Origin: Eubacteriales bacterium
GTDB taxonomy: Bacteria > Bacillota > Clostridia > Lachnospirales > Lachnospiraceae
Assembly: GCA_030540255.1 (NCBI GenBank)
Contig: JAUNWP010000004.1
Coordinates: 1-60,458 of the forward strand
DNA: 60,458 nucleotides
Direction: 5' to 3'
This document shows, piece after piece, positions 32,933 through 42,608 of the stretch (the stretch's first letter is position 1; the number at the start of each line of letters is the position of its first letter). The notes beneath the pieces were generated by a model. It saw nothing but the letters and a program-made list of their open reading frames with translations, was not told where the DNA came from and did not search any database. Position numbers and translations under genes: made by a program.

Positions 32933-34015
32933 ATGAGCAGAGTTTACAATTTCAGCGCGGGACCTGCTGTTATGCCCGAAGAGGTATTGACAGAGATTAG
33001 AGATGAGGTACTTGAGTATGGTTCCTCAGGCATGTCCGTAATGGAGATGAGCCACCGATCTAAGGATTTCGAAGCGATACTTCATGGCACTGAGAATACA
33101 CTCAGAGAGCTTATGAGTATTCCGGATAATTATAAAGTCCTCTTTATTCAGGGAGGAGCTTCTCAGCAGTTTGCTGCTGTACCTATGAACCTTATGAGAA
33201 ACAAGGTTGCAGATTACATCAACACAGGAAACTGGACAAAGAAGGCTATTCAGGAGGCTAAGCTCTTCGGTAAGGTCAATGTTATCGCTTCCTCGGAGGA
33301 TAAGACATTCTCATACATACCGGATGTGGACGATCTTCCGATATCAGAGGATGCGGATTACGTATACATTTGCCAGAACAACACTATCTACGGAACCAGA
33401 TATTCAAAGCTTCCGGATACCAAGGGCAAGGATCTCGTAGCGGACGTTTCTTCGATGTTTGTTTCGGAGCCTTTGGATGTATCAAAGTACGGCGTTATCT
33501 ATGCCGGGGTTCAGAAGAATGCCGGTCCTGCAGGACTCGTTGTATCTATAGTCAGAGAGGATCTCATCACAGACGAGTGCCTTCCGGGAACTCCTACCAT
33601 GCTTAAGTGGAAGACTCAGGCAGATAACGATTCTATGTACAACACACCGAATACCTGGGCTATATATGTTTGCGGCAAGGTATTTGAATGGATCAAGCGC
33701 AACGGCGGACTTACAGCCATGAAGGAGCGCAACGAGAAGAAGGCTGCATTGCTCTATGATTACCTTGACAGCTCCAAGCTCTTTAAGGGCACTGTTCGCA
33801 AGGATTCACGTTCTCTTATGAATGTTCCGTTCATTACAGGTAATGAGGAGCTTGATAAGGAGTTTATCGCTGTTTGCGGAGAGAACGGTATCAAGAATAT
33901 CAAGGGTCACAGATCGGTAGGCGGTATGAGAGCTTCCATATATAATGCCATGCCTTATGAGGGCGTTGCCAAGCTTGTAAGCGTTATGGAAGACTTCGAA
34001 AAGAAGCACATATAA
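32933..34015 (+). CDS. serC: Phosphoserine aminotransferase
   Basis: 360 residues, PLP class V aminotransferase. The protein begins VYNFSAGPAVMP, the PLP lysine lies in AGVQKNAGPAGL (about 194), and HRSVGGMRASIYNAMP near the end binds substrate. It converts 3-phosphohydroxypyruvate and glutamate to O-phosphoserine, step two of serine synthesis. AAAGGAAG before the ATG. serA follows after a 130-base gap with small hairpins. Confidence 0.95.
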   Translation: MSRVYNFSAGPAVMPEEVLTEIRDEVLEYGSSGMSVMEMSHRSKDFEAILHGTENTLRELMSIPDNYKVLFIQGGASQQFAAVPMNLMRNKVADYINTGNWTKKAIQEAKLFGKVNVIASSEDKTFSYIPDVDDLPISEDADYVYICQNNTIYGTRYSKLPDTKGKDLVADVSSMFVSEPLDVSKYGVIYAGVQKNAGPAGLVVSIVREDLITDECLPGTPTMLKWKTQADNDSMYNTPNTWAIYVCGKVFEWIKRNGGLTAMKERNEKKAALLYDYLDSSKLFKGTVRKDSRSLMNVPFITGNEELDKEFIAVCGENGIKNIKGHRSVGGMRASIYNAMPYEGVAKLVSVMEDFEKKHI

Positions 34016-34145
34016 TACCTGAGTAAGAATTTGTGTAATATTGAAAATGCGCAAGTCTGCGGAGCGTCACATTGCTCAAGGCACACTATACATTTTCAAA
34101 ACAGACTATACACATGAGCTATAGATAGGCTCAGAGGGGACGAAA

Positions 34146-35318
34146 ATGAAGGACAGAAAGATTTTTCTGATGAATAACATCAGTGATTACGGTCTCAGAG
34201 AGTTCAGAGACGGATACAGCTTTACCAATGATTTCGAGCAGGCACAGGGCGTACTTGTCAGATCGCAGAAGATGCATGACACAGAGTTTCCGCCTTGCCT
34301 CAGAGTAATTGCACGTGCCGGCGTAGGCCTTAACAATGTTCCGATAGACCGTTGTTCGGAGAACGGAATCGTTGTAATGAATACCCCGGGTGCCAATGCC
34401 AATGCGGTTAAGGAGCTTGTTCTTGCCGGACTTATGCTTGCATCAAGAGATATCGTAGGCGGTATCGAATGGGTCAAGGCAAATGCTGCAGATGAGAATA
34501 TCGCAGCAAGAACAGAGAAGGAGAAGAAGGCTTTCGCAGGCAACGAGGTTATCGGCAAGAAGATAGGTGTCATCGGACTCGGAGCCATAGGTATACAGGT
34601 AGCAAATATGTGCGCTTATCTCGGTATGGAAGTGTACGGCTATGATCCTTATATCTCTGTAAATTCGGCTTGGAGACTGAAGAGAGAGGTCAAGCATGCT
34701 GAGAGCATGGACGAGCTCTTTGACAACTGTGATTATTTCACAGTACACGTTCCGGCAGTGGATTCGAGCAGAGATCTGCTTAACAAGATAAGCTTTGCCA
34801 AGATGAAGGACGGAGTAAAGATACTTAACTTCTCCCGTGAATTTGTTGTTAATGATGATGATATTGCTGAGGCTCTTGAGAGCGGAAAGGTAGCAAAGTA
34901 TGTTACGGACTTCCCGGGAACCAAGACCGTCAAGATGAAGAATACCATCGTAACTCCGCATCTCGGAGCATCTACAGAGGAAGCTGAGGACAATTGTGCC
35001 AAGCTTGCCGTAGAGGAACTTCAGGATTACCTTGATAACGGTAATATCATGCATTCGGCAAATTTCCCGGATGTAAATGTAGGCGTATGCAAGACAGACG
35101 CAAGACTTGCCTTCCTTCACAGAAATATTCCGAACATGCTCGGACAGCTTACCGCTATAGTCGGTGAAGCCGGCTGCAACATTGCTAACATGCAGAATGC
35201 AAGTAAGGGACAGTATGCATACACGATCATGGACTTCGAGAGCAAGCTCTCGGCTGAGCTTATCGACAAATTCAAGAATGTTGAAGGCATGCTCAGAGTT
35301 CGTGTAGTAAAAAACTGA
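34146..35318 (+). CDS. serA: D-3-phosphoglycerate dehydrogenase
   Basis: 390 residues. The catalytic and NAD domains carry GKKIGVIGLGAIGIQVA (about 138-154) and TPHLGASTEEAEDN with the active-site His. A short ACT domain (about 322-390: LGQLTAIVGEAGCNIANM) is where serine feedback would act. First step of serine synthesis. GAGGGG precedes the ATG. Order serC-serA-DUF1015 is common in Clostridia. Confidence 0.94.
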   Translation: MKDRKIFLMNNISDYGLREFRDGYSFTNDFEQAQGVLVRSQKMHDTEFPPCLRVIARAGVGLNNVPIDRCSENGIVVMNTPGANANAVKELVLAGLMLASRDIVGGIEWVKANAADENIAARTEKEKKAFAGNEVIGKKIGVIGLGAIGIQVANMCAYLGMEVYGYDPYISVNSAWRLKREVKHAESMDELFDNCDYFTVHVPAVDSSRDLLNKISFAKMKDGVKILNFSREFVVNDDDIAEALESGKVAKYVTDFPGTKTVKMKNTIVTPHLGASTEEAEDNCAKLAVEELQDYLDNGNIMHSANFPDVNVGVCKTDARLAFLHRNIPNMLGQLTAIVGEAGCNIANMQNASKGQYAYTIMDFESKLSAELIDKFKNVEGMLRVRVVKN

Positions 35319-35468
35319 TTATAATTTAGAAATTGTTAGGATTTGGGAGGCCTGCATACTTGCAGGTCTCTTTGTGTATAGGTACAATTATAAAATGGCT
35401 TGATAAACAATTATTATCATCAGAGCATAAGCAGTATTAGGACTGCATGCATTATAAGGAGAAGTATT

Positions 35469-36818
35469 ATGGCGGATATCAGACCGTTTAAGGCAGTGAG
35501 ACCTGCAAGGGACAAGGCAAGTGAAGTGGCTGCACTTCCGTATGATGTATATTCAAGAGAGGAGGCTGCCGAGGCAGTCAAGGGAAAGCCTCTCAGTTTC
35601 CTCAATATAGACAGGCCGGAGACTATGTTTGCGCCGGATCATGACATGTATGCCGATGATGTATATGAGGCGGCAAGAGCAAGATATCTTGAGCAGAAGG
35701 CAGAGGGCGTATATATATCGGATGATAAAAACTGCTATTACATCTACGAGCAGACTATGGACGGACGTGTTCAGACAGGTATAGCTGCACTTACGGCGGT
35801 AGATGATTATCTCGGAAATGTATGCAAAAAGCATGAGAATACCGTCGAAAAAAAGGAACAGGACAGGATCAGACACGTTGATACCATGTCGGCACAGACA
35901 GGACCGATATTTTTGAGCTATCATTCCAGAGCCGGTATCAATGAGATAACGGATGCATGGAAAAAGTCTCATACTGCGGAGTATGACTTTGAGAGTGAGG
36001 ACGGGATACGCCACAGAGTCTGGATCATTGATGATGCCGAGACGGTGGATAAGCTGAGCCGCGAATTTGCCGGGCTTGACTGCACATATATAGCGGACGG
36101 ACATCACAGAGCAGCTTCCGCCGTTAAGGTTGCGCTTAAGAGAAGAGAGGAAGCCACGGCAGACTATGACAAAAATGCAGAGTTTAATTATTTCCTCTCT
36201 GTTCTGTTCCCGGATTCCGAGCTTAAGATAATGGATTACAACAGAGTTGTGAGAGACCTTAACGGACACGATCTCGACAGCTTCCTTGAGGGACTTGAGG
36301 AGGTATTTGATGTTGAGCTTACTTCTCTTTCCTGCAGTGCTGAGGAGCATACAGGAAACGGCGGCCTGCCGGGCATTAAGTGCGGAGCCGAGATACTTAA
36401 GCCTGCAAAAAAATACGATATCGGAATGTATCTTAACGGACGAAGCTACACTTTGAGAGTGAAGCAGGAATACATAGACGGTATAAAGGATGATCCGGTA
36501 AAGAGCCTCGATGTATCCGTGCTTCAGGAGGAGGTATTGGATAAGCTCCTCGGAATCAAGGATCCGAGAACAGATTCACGTATTAAATTCGTAGGCGGAA
36601 TAAGAGGAGTAGGGGAGCTGGTTAAGGATGCCGATGCCTTTACTGCCGAAAATGCGAAAAACGGTGATAAGACAGAGAGCGGCACGGCAGTGGCATTTGC
36701 AATGTATCCGACAGATATATCGGAGCTCTTCAGGGTAGCAGATGCGGGACTGCTTATGCCTCCTAAGTCGACCTGGTTTGAGCCTAAATTAAGAAGCGGA
36801 TTGTTTATACATGAATTT
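35469..36818 (+). CDS. DUF1015 family protein linked to serine synthesis
   Basis: 450 residues (stop at 36819-36821). Typical DUF1015: begins ADIRPFKAVRPAR, has IADGHHRAASA (Asp210-Gly-His-His-Arg214) and ends PKSTWFEPKLRSGLFIH. The DGHHR motif also resembles that recalled from ParB/sulfiredoxin-fold free-serine kinases (SerK, SbnI). With serC and serA upstream and no serB in the window, a role in phosphoserine/serine handling is a reasonable guess but not established. The start at ATG 35469 follows AAGGAG by 7 bases; the longer frame from 35400 does not. A small CCTGCA/TGCAGG hairpin (35349-35364) lies between serA and this gene. Confidence 0.88.
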
Positions 36819-36988
36819 TGATAAGCATAGCAGAGCTTGATACGGTGAGCTGTAATATGAAATCAAGCTTCGAGCATGCAATCAACTTTCGATACGGCGG
36901 GTAATAATATGGCGCCGCATACAATACTCCGGAGACGGAAGAATCGAAATATGACGATAAAATCAAGAATTGTGGATAGAGTGAGATA

Positions 36989-37765
36989 ATGCATCATTTT
37001 TTTGTGGATAAGGATAATGTGAGCGGTACGAGCATAATTATCGATGACAAGGACGATCTTAATCATGCACTGAAGGTGCTGAGACTTAAGGACGGAGAGC
37101 GGATCATAGTAAGTGATTCGGAGGGTACCGACTATATATGTGTTGTGGACGGCAGAGACGAGGAACGGGAGATGCTTAAGCTGTCTGTCGAAGAGGTTAA
37201 GGAAGACAACCATGAGCTGCCGTCAAAGGTAGTGCTTTTTCAGTGCCTTCCGAAGTCAGAGAAGATGGAGCTCATCATACAGAAGGCAGTTGAGCTCGGC
37301 GTAAGCGATATAGTGCCGGTTGCCTCCAAGAACTGTGTGGTAAAGCTTGATGACAAGAAGGCTGCTTCAAAAACGAAGAGATGGCAGCTGATTGCCGAAA
37401 ATGCGGCAAAACAGTCCAAGAGAAGCATAGTGCCCACTGTACATGAGCCTGTGAGCTTCAAGGATGCGGTTTCGATGTGTGAGGAATGTACGGTCAGCAT
37501 CATCCCCTATGAAAATGAAGACGGTCTCACAGGCACCTGTGAGGCTATAGTGAACTTTATACCGGGCAACAGCATAGGTGTTATGGTAGGACCTGAGGGG
37601 GGCTTCGATCCTCTTGAGGCAGCAATGGCTAAACGCCACGGAATAAGGCCGATATCCCTGGGAAAGCGTATACTTCGTACCGAGACGGCAGCAATAGCGA
37701 TACTGAGCCTTATTATGATCAGGCTTGAGATAGCTGCCGGAATGGATCTTACAGTTGAGGAATAA
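36989..37765 (+). CDS. rsmE: 16S rRNA (uracil-1498-N3) methyltransferase
   Basis: 258 residues, SPOUT-type methyltransferase with an N-terminal PUA-like part (MHHFFVDKDNV) and a C-terminal trefoil knot: VGPEGGFDPLEAA and SLGKRILRTETAA. It methylates U1498 of 16S rRNA. A 167-base gap with nothing recognised precedes it, and the ribosome binding site is weak (GTGAG). The next gene follows after 6 bases. The usual neighbour prmA lies 5 kb upstream, with the serine cluster inserted between. Confidence 0.93.
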   Translation: MHHFFVDKDNVSGTSIIIDDKDDLNHALKVLRLKDGERIIVSDSEGTDYICVVDGRDEEREMLKLSVEEVKEDNHELPSKVVLFQCLPKSEKMELIIQKAVELGVSDIVPVASKNCVVKLDDKKAASKTKRWQLIAENAAKQSKRSIVPTVHEPVSFKDAVSMCEECTVSIIPYENEDGLTGTCEAIVNFIPGNSIGVMVGPEGGFDPLEAAMAKRHGIRPISLGKRILRTETAAIAILSLIMIRLEIAAGMDLTVEE

Positions 37766-37771
37766 GTGCGG

Positions 37772-38929
37772 ATGAGAGAGATATATTTTGATAATGCGGC
37801 AACGACCAGAGTACGTCCCGAGGTAATAAGCCTCATGGATGAGGTGATGGGGGTAAATTACGGCAATCCGTCGTCGAGACATATATTGGGAGTAAGAGCC
37901 GAAAACTATGTTAAGACAGCTGCGCAGCAGATAGCGCAGTCACTTAAGGTAAAGCCTGGTGAGATAGTATTTACCTCAGGAGGAACCGAGGGCAACAATA
38001 TGGCTCTTATAGGTACCGCTCTTGCGAGAAAGGGCTACGGCAGACATATAATAAGCACCAATATCGAACATGCCGCGGTATATAAGCCTCTGGAGTTCCT
38101 TGAGTCCATGGGTTATGAGATAAGCATAGTAGGCACAGACAACAAGGGACATGTGGATATTGATGCTCTTAAGAGCATGATAAGACCGGACACCATACTT
38201 GTAAGCGTTATGTGGGTCAATAACGAGATGGGAGCCATAGAAGACATACCTGCCATAGGTAAGCTTATAAAGGAGATCAACCCGAGGACCTATTTCCATA
38301 CAGATGCCATACAGGCCTACGGAAAGCTGACTTTAAGACCAAAGGAAGCTAATGTGGACATGCTGACGGTAAGCTCACATAAGATACAAGGACCTAAGGG
38401 AGCGGGATTTATCTATATCAACGAAAAAGCACATGTATCACCTATCATACTCGGAGGCGGACAGCAAAAGGATATGCGTTCCGGTACGGATAATGTCCCG
38501 GGAATAGCCGGAACCGGACTTGCGGCAGAACTCTACAGAAAAGAGCATGCCGACATTGAAAAGAAGATGCTTGAAGTCAAGGACAGACTTATAGACAGAC
38601 TTTCTGAGCTTGAGGGTGTAACTATCAATTCAGAGAGAGGAGCGCTCTCGGCGCCGCATGTGGTGAGTGCTTCATTTGCGGGAGTAAGGGCGGAGGTATT
38701 GCTGCATGCTTTAGAAGAACGTGGAATATATGTTTCTTCCGGTTCGGCATGCTCATCAAACCATCCGGCTATCAGCGGAACACTTAAGGCAATAGGCGTG
38801 AAACAGGAACTCCTGGATTCGACTATCAGATTTTCTTTCGGAATATACAATGAGCCGGAGGAAGCGGATATTTGTGCCGAGACAATAGCCGAGCTGCTGC
38901 CGCAGCTCAGGAGATTCTGGAGACATTAA
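37772..38929 (+). CDS. Cysteine desulfurase (IscS/NifS type)
   Basis: 385 residues, PLP class V. EIYFDNAATTRVRPEV at the start, TSGGTEGNNMALIG, SSHKIQGPKGAGF with the PLP lysine (about 204), and SSGSACSSNHPAI with the catalytic Cys (about 326) on the short loop of group I enzymes. It moves sulfur from cysteine to acceptors. ATG 37772 is preferred over GTG 37766 because TGAGGA is 10 rather than 4 bases away. thiI and mtaB lie 2.5 kb downstream; a supply of sulfur to ThiI for s4U in tRNA is likely. Confidence 0.92.
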   Translation: MREIYFDNAATTRVRPEVISLMDEVMGVNYGNPSSRHILGVRAENYVKTAAQQIAQSLKVKPGEIVFTSGGTEGNNMALIGTALARKGYGRHIISTNIEHAAVYKPLEFLESMGYEISIVGTDNKGHVDIDALKSMIRPDTILVSVMWVNNEMGAIEDIPAIGKLIKEINPRTYFHTDAIQAYGKLTLRPKEANVDMLTVSSHKIQGPKGAGFIYINEKAHVSPIILGGGQQKDMRSGTDNVPGIAGTGLAAELYRKEHADIEKKMLEVKDRLIDRLSELEGVTINSERGALSAPHVVSASFAGVRAEVLLHALEERGIYVSSGSACSSNHPAISGTLKAIGVKQELLDSTIRFSFGIYNEPEEADICAETIAELLPQLRRFWRH

Positions 38930-38990
38930 GCGGTCTGCCCGGCGTGTGTCATAAAAACGCTTATGTGTTTACATTAATTCATCTATTCGA

Positions 38991-39020
38991 TTGCTTAATA
39001 CAAAATGACAATGCTATAAT
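38991..39020 (+). promoter_or_regulatory. Sigma-A promoter of fba-pfk
   Basis: TTGCTT (38991-38996), an 18-base spacer and TATAAT (39015-39020), with a 65-base leader to the fba start. Confidence 0.65.
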
Positions 39021-39085
39021 TAACTTTAACTAAGGATATTACAGACATTTAATAACTCGAAGTTTATACAAAAGGGGATTTTAAT

Positions 39086-40054
39086 ATGGCACTTGTTACT
39101 ACGACAGAGATGTTCAAAAAAGCTTACAACGGCGGATATGCCGTAGGTGCTTTTAATGTTAATAATATGGAGATAGTACAGGGAATCACCGAGGCATGCA
39201 GAGAGGAGCATGCACCGGTTATCCTTCAGGTATCCAAGGGCGCAAGAGCTTATGCCAACAACACTTATCTTATCAAGCTTGTTGAGGCGGCTGTTATCGA
39301 GTGCCCGGACATTCCTATCGCTCTTCATCTTGATCACGGTCCTGACTTTGAGACCTGCAAGTCCTGCATAGACTCAGGCTTCACTTCGGTTATGATCGAT
39401 GCATCCTCACAGAGCTTTGAGAAGAATATCGAGATCACCAAGCAGGTCGTTGAGTATGCTCATGCACACGGAGTGGTTGTTGAGGCAGAACTCGGTACAC
39501 TTGCCGGTGTTGAGGATGATGTCCAAGTAGCTGCAGAGGATTCGTCCTATACCAAGGCTTCGGATGTTCAGGAGTTTGTGGAGCGTACAGGCTGTGATTC
39601 TCTTGCCATAGCTATAGGAACCTCACACGGTGCATACAAATTCAAGCCGGAGCAGTGTACAAGAAATGACAAGGGAGTTCTTGTACCGCCGCCGCTCAGA
39701 TTCGATATCCTCAAGGATGTTGCACAGAGACTGCCGGGCTTCCCTATCGTATTGCACGGATCTTCATCTGTTCCGCAGGATTTTGTTAAGCTCATCAATG
39801 AGAACGGCGGCAAGATGCCGGATGCAATAGGTATTCCGGAATATGAGCTCAGAGAAGCTGCAAAGCTTGCGGTATGCAAGATAAATATCGATTCCGATAT
39901 CCGTATTGCCATGACAGGAAGCATCAGACAGTATATGGCAGAGCATCCGGACAAATTCGATCCGAGAGAGTATCTTAAGCCGGCAAGAGCAAATATCAAG
40001 GAGCTTGTACGTCATAAGCTTATAGATGTGCTCGGCTGCGCGGGAAAGGCGTGA
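39086..40054 (+). CDS. fba: Class II fructose-bisphosphate aldolase
   Basis: 322 residues, zinc-dependent aldolase barrel. LHLDHGPDFETC (about 82-93) carries the catalytic Asp and a zinc His, VEAELGTLAGVEDD a zinc-side Glu, and IAIGTSHGAYK and VLHGSSSVP the remaining ligand and phosphate contacts. It cleaves fructose 1,6-bisphosphate to two trioses. AAAGGGG before the ATG. Biased codon use suggests high expression. It is co-transcribed with the phosphofructokinase 14 bases later, giving two successive glycolytic steps. Confidence 0.94.
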   Translation: MALVTTTEMFKKAYNGGYAVGAFNVNNMEIVQGITEACREEHAPVILQVSKGARAYANNTYLIKLVEAAVIECPDIPIALHLDHGPDFETCKSCIDSGFTSVMIDASSQSFEKNIEITKQVVEYAHAHGVVVEAELGTLAGVEDDVQVAAEDSSYTKASDVQEFVERTGCDSLAIAIGTSHGAYKFKPEQCTRNDKGVLVPPPLRFDILKDVAQRLPGFPIVLHGSSSVPQDFVKLINENGGKMPDAIGIPEYELREAAKLAVCKINIDSDIRIAMTGSIRQYMAEHPDKFDPREYLKPARANIKELVRHKLIDVLGCAGKA

Positions 40055-40068
40055 GGTAACTTGAGATC

Positions 40069-41313
40069 ATGGCAGAAGCATTAAAGGGAGCGCTCGTTGT
40101 AGGACAGTCGGGCGGTCCGAGTATAGTTATCAATGCGAGTGCTTTGGGCGTTATACGCACAGCATTTGCATCGGAGCATATAACCAAGGTATACGGAGCT
40201 TATCACGGAATAGACGGAGTGCTTGACGATAAGCTTATGGATATGGATGAGGCGGGACTTATCGAGCTGGATAAGTTCATGTACTCGCCGGCATCCGCAC
40301 TCGGCTCATGCCGTACCAAGATGCCGGATCCCAAGGATGACGATACAAAGTACAGACAGGTGCTTGAGGTATTCAAGAAGCATAATGTAAGATATTTCTG
40401 CTACATCGGCGGAAATGATTCCATGGATACCTGCAACAAGATTTCCAAGTATATGAAATCGGTAGGCTACGACTGCAGGATAATGGGCGTGCCAAAGACT
40501 ATAGATAACGATCTCTTCGGAACGGATCATTGCCCGGGCTACGGTTCATCGGCAAAGTATATCGCAACATCCATCATGGAAGTTGCAAGAGATGCAGCCG
40601 TATATGAAAAGGGTGCCGTAACCGTATTTGAGTGCATGGGAAGACATGCGGGATGGCTTACCGCAGCTGCCGCACTTGCCAATGTAAACGGACATTGCCT
40701 TGATTTTATCTATCTTCCTGAGAGAGATTTTGATATGGATAAGTTTATATCCGATGTCAAGAGCTGCTATGAGAAGAACGGCAACTGCAATATAGCGGTA
40801 TCAGAGGGTGTTCATTATGCCGATGGAAGCTTCATCACCGAGGTTGCCGCATCTGCAACGGACGGTTTCGGACATGTTCAGCTCGGAGGTCTTGCGGCTT
40901 ATCTTGCTGCAGAGATCAAGAACCGTCTCGGACTTAAGACCAGGGGCATAGAGTTTAGCCTCCTGCAGAGATGTGCCGCACATTGCTCATCAGGCAGAGA
41001 TGTCGAAGAAGCATATATGTCCGGAAGAGCAGCTGTTGAGAGCATGCTTGAGGGTACTACAGATAAGATGGTCGGACTTGAGTGTGTAAGATATCCGCAC
41101 GGAGGCTTTGACAGCCATACCGTCCTCTTTGATCTTGATAAAGTTGCAAACTTCGAGAAGAAGGTCCCGCTTGAGTGGATCAATGAGGAAGGCAACAATG
41201 TGACGGATGCATTTATAGAGTATGCACTTCCGCTCATACAGGGAGATTCACCGGTACGCATGAGAAACGGACTTCCGGATTACACCGATTACAATAAGGT
41301 ATTTGCGGACTGA
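40069..41313 (+). CDS. 6-phosphofructokinase, pyrophosphate-dependent type
   Basis: 414 residues. GQSGGPSIVINAS begins the protein; YIGGNDSMDT and VPKTIDNDLFGTDH follow (about 118-150). The Asp after GGN and the Lys in PKTIDND are the marks of the pyrophosphate-using group (ATP enzymes have GGDGS and PGTIDND). MGRHAGWLTAAAAL binds fructose 6-phosphate. Phosphate-donor preference is predicted from these residues only. A reversible PPi enzyme would save ATP and also allow the reverse reaction. GTGAGG before the ATG. Confidence 0.9.
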   Translation: MAEALKGALVVGQSGGPSIVINASALGVIRTAFASEHITKVYGAYHGIDGVLDDKLMDMDEAGLIELDKFMYSPASALGSCRTKMPDPKDDDTKYRQVLEVFKKHNVRYFCYIGGNDSMDTCNKISKYMKSVGYDCRIMGVPKTIDNDLFGTDHCPGYGSSAKYIATSIMEVARDAAVYEKGAVTVFECMGRHAGWLTAAAALANVNGHCLDFIYLPERDFDMDKFISDVKSCYEKNGNCNIAVSEGVHYADGSFITEVAASATDGFGHVQLGGLAAYLAAEIKNRLGLKTRGIEFSLLQRCAAHCSSGRDVEEAYMSGRAAVESMLEGTTDKMVGLECVRYPHGGFDSHTVLFDLDKVANFEKKVPLEWINEEGNNVTDAFIEYALPLIQGDSPVRMRNGLPDYTDYNKVFAD

Positions 41314-41426
41314 GAAGCAACAAACCGAAGCTGCTGAAGATGCTTGCAAAGCTGAGGTGGATTAGACTGTGGATAAGAGAGATTTTTACGGAAGCAAAAG
41401 ATAAGAGATAGGTTGATTACGAGAAT

Positions 41427-42608
41427 ATGCATTATCAGAGTTTTTTGATCAAATATGCCGAAATAGGCACAAAGGGTAAGAACAGATATATCTTCGAGGA
41501 TGCTCTTATGCACCAGATAAGAGAGCATCTTAAGAAGGTAGATGGCGAGTTTGCCGTACAGAAGGAACAGGGCAGAGTATATGTAAATGCCAAATCGGAT
41601 TATGATTATGATGAGGTACTTGATGCTCTGCGTCATGTCTTCGGAATTACGGCTATATGTCCGATGATGCAGATAGAAAAATGCTCATACGACGAACTGA
41701 GGACCAAGGTGCTTGAGTTTGTTAAGACCGAGCATCCGGAGGAGGAGTTTAAGTTTAAGGTAAGAACGAGACGTGCGGATAAACACTATCCGGTGACCTC
41801 CGATACTATCAATGCGGATGTAGGATACGATATTCTGACAGCATATCCGAAGTCTCATGTTGATGTGCATGAGCCTGACTTCGTAGTATATATCGAGGTC
41901 AGACAGAAGATCAATATATTCACTCAGGTGATCCCGGGTGCCGGAGGAATGCCTATAGGAACCAACGGCAAGGCTATGCTCCTGCTGTCGGGAGGTATAG
42001 ACAGTCCTGTTGCGGGTTATATGATAGCAAAGCGCGGAGTTATGGTGGAAGCGGTTTATTTCCATGCTCCTCCGTATACCTCGGAGAGAGCAAAGCAGAA
42101 GGTAGTGGATCTTGCAAAGCAGGTGGCAAGCTATGCCGGAGCTATCAAGCTTCATGTTATCAATTTCACCGAGATACAGCTTGCAATATATGAAAAATGT
42201 CCGCATGACGAGCTCACTATCATTATGCGCAGATACATGATGAGGATAGCAGAGAGACTGGCTAATGCCAATGACTGTATAGGACTTATCACCGGTGAGT
42301 CTATAGGGCAGGTTGCTTCACAGACTATGTTCTCACTTCGTTCAACAGATGAAGTATGTGAGCTTCCGGTATATCGTCCGGTAATAGGCTTTGACAAGCA
42401 GGAGATAATCGATCTCTCGGAGAAGATAGGAACCTTTGAAACAAGTATTCAGCCGTATGAGGATTGCTGTACTATCTTTGTGGCAAAGCATCCGGTAACC
42501 AAGCCTAATGTTAATGTTATAAAGCGTTCCGAGCTCAAGCTTTCGGATATTATCGACAAGATGATAGACGAGGCTGTTGCGAGTGACGAGGTGATCTGGT
42601 GCAGTTGA
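41427..42608 (+). CDS. thiI: tRNA 4-thiouridine synthase ThiI
   Basis: 393 residues. A ferredoxin-like part and THUMP domain (about 60-165) precede the adenylating PP-loop domain with LLLSGGIDSPVAGY (about 187-200). There is no C-terminal rhodanese domain, as in Bacillus, so sulfur must come straight from a desulfurase such as the one at 37772. It makes s4U8 in tRNA and may act in thiazole synthesis. The stop overlaps the mtaB start (TGATG). No good ribosome binding site. Confidence 0.94.
   Translation: MHYQSFLIKYAEIGTKGKNRYIFEDALMHQIREHLKKVDGEFAVQKEQGRVYVNAKSDYDYDEVLDALRHVFGITAICPMMQIEKCSYDELRTKVLEFVKTEHPEEEFKFKVRTRRADKHYPVTSDTINADVGYDILTAYPKSHVDVHEPDFVVYIEVRQKINIFTQVIPGAGGMPIGTNGKAMLLLSGGIDSPVAGYMIAKRGVMVEAVYFHAPPYTSERAKQKVVDLAKQVASYAGAIKLHVINFTEIQLAIYEKCPHDELTIIMRRYMMRIAERLANANDCIGLITGESIGQVASQTMFSLRSTDEVCELPVYRPVIGFDKQEIIDLSEKIGTFETSIQPYEDCCTIFVAKHPVTKPNVNVIKRSELKLSDIIDKMIDEAVASDEVIWCS

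Noticed and set aside
35553..36350. 265-residue minus-strand frame inside the DUF1015 gene
   Set aside because: Shadow of the DUF1015 reading frame; composition is that of an antisense frame, and no domain is recognised.
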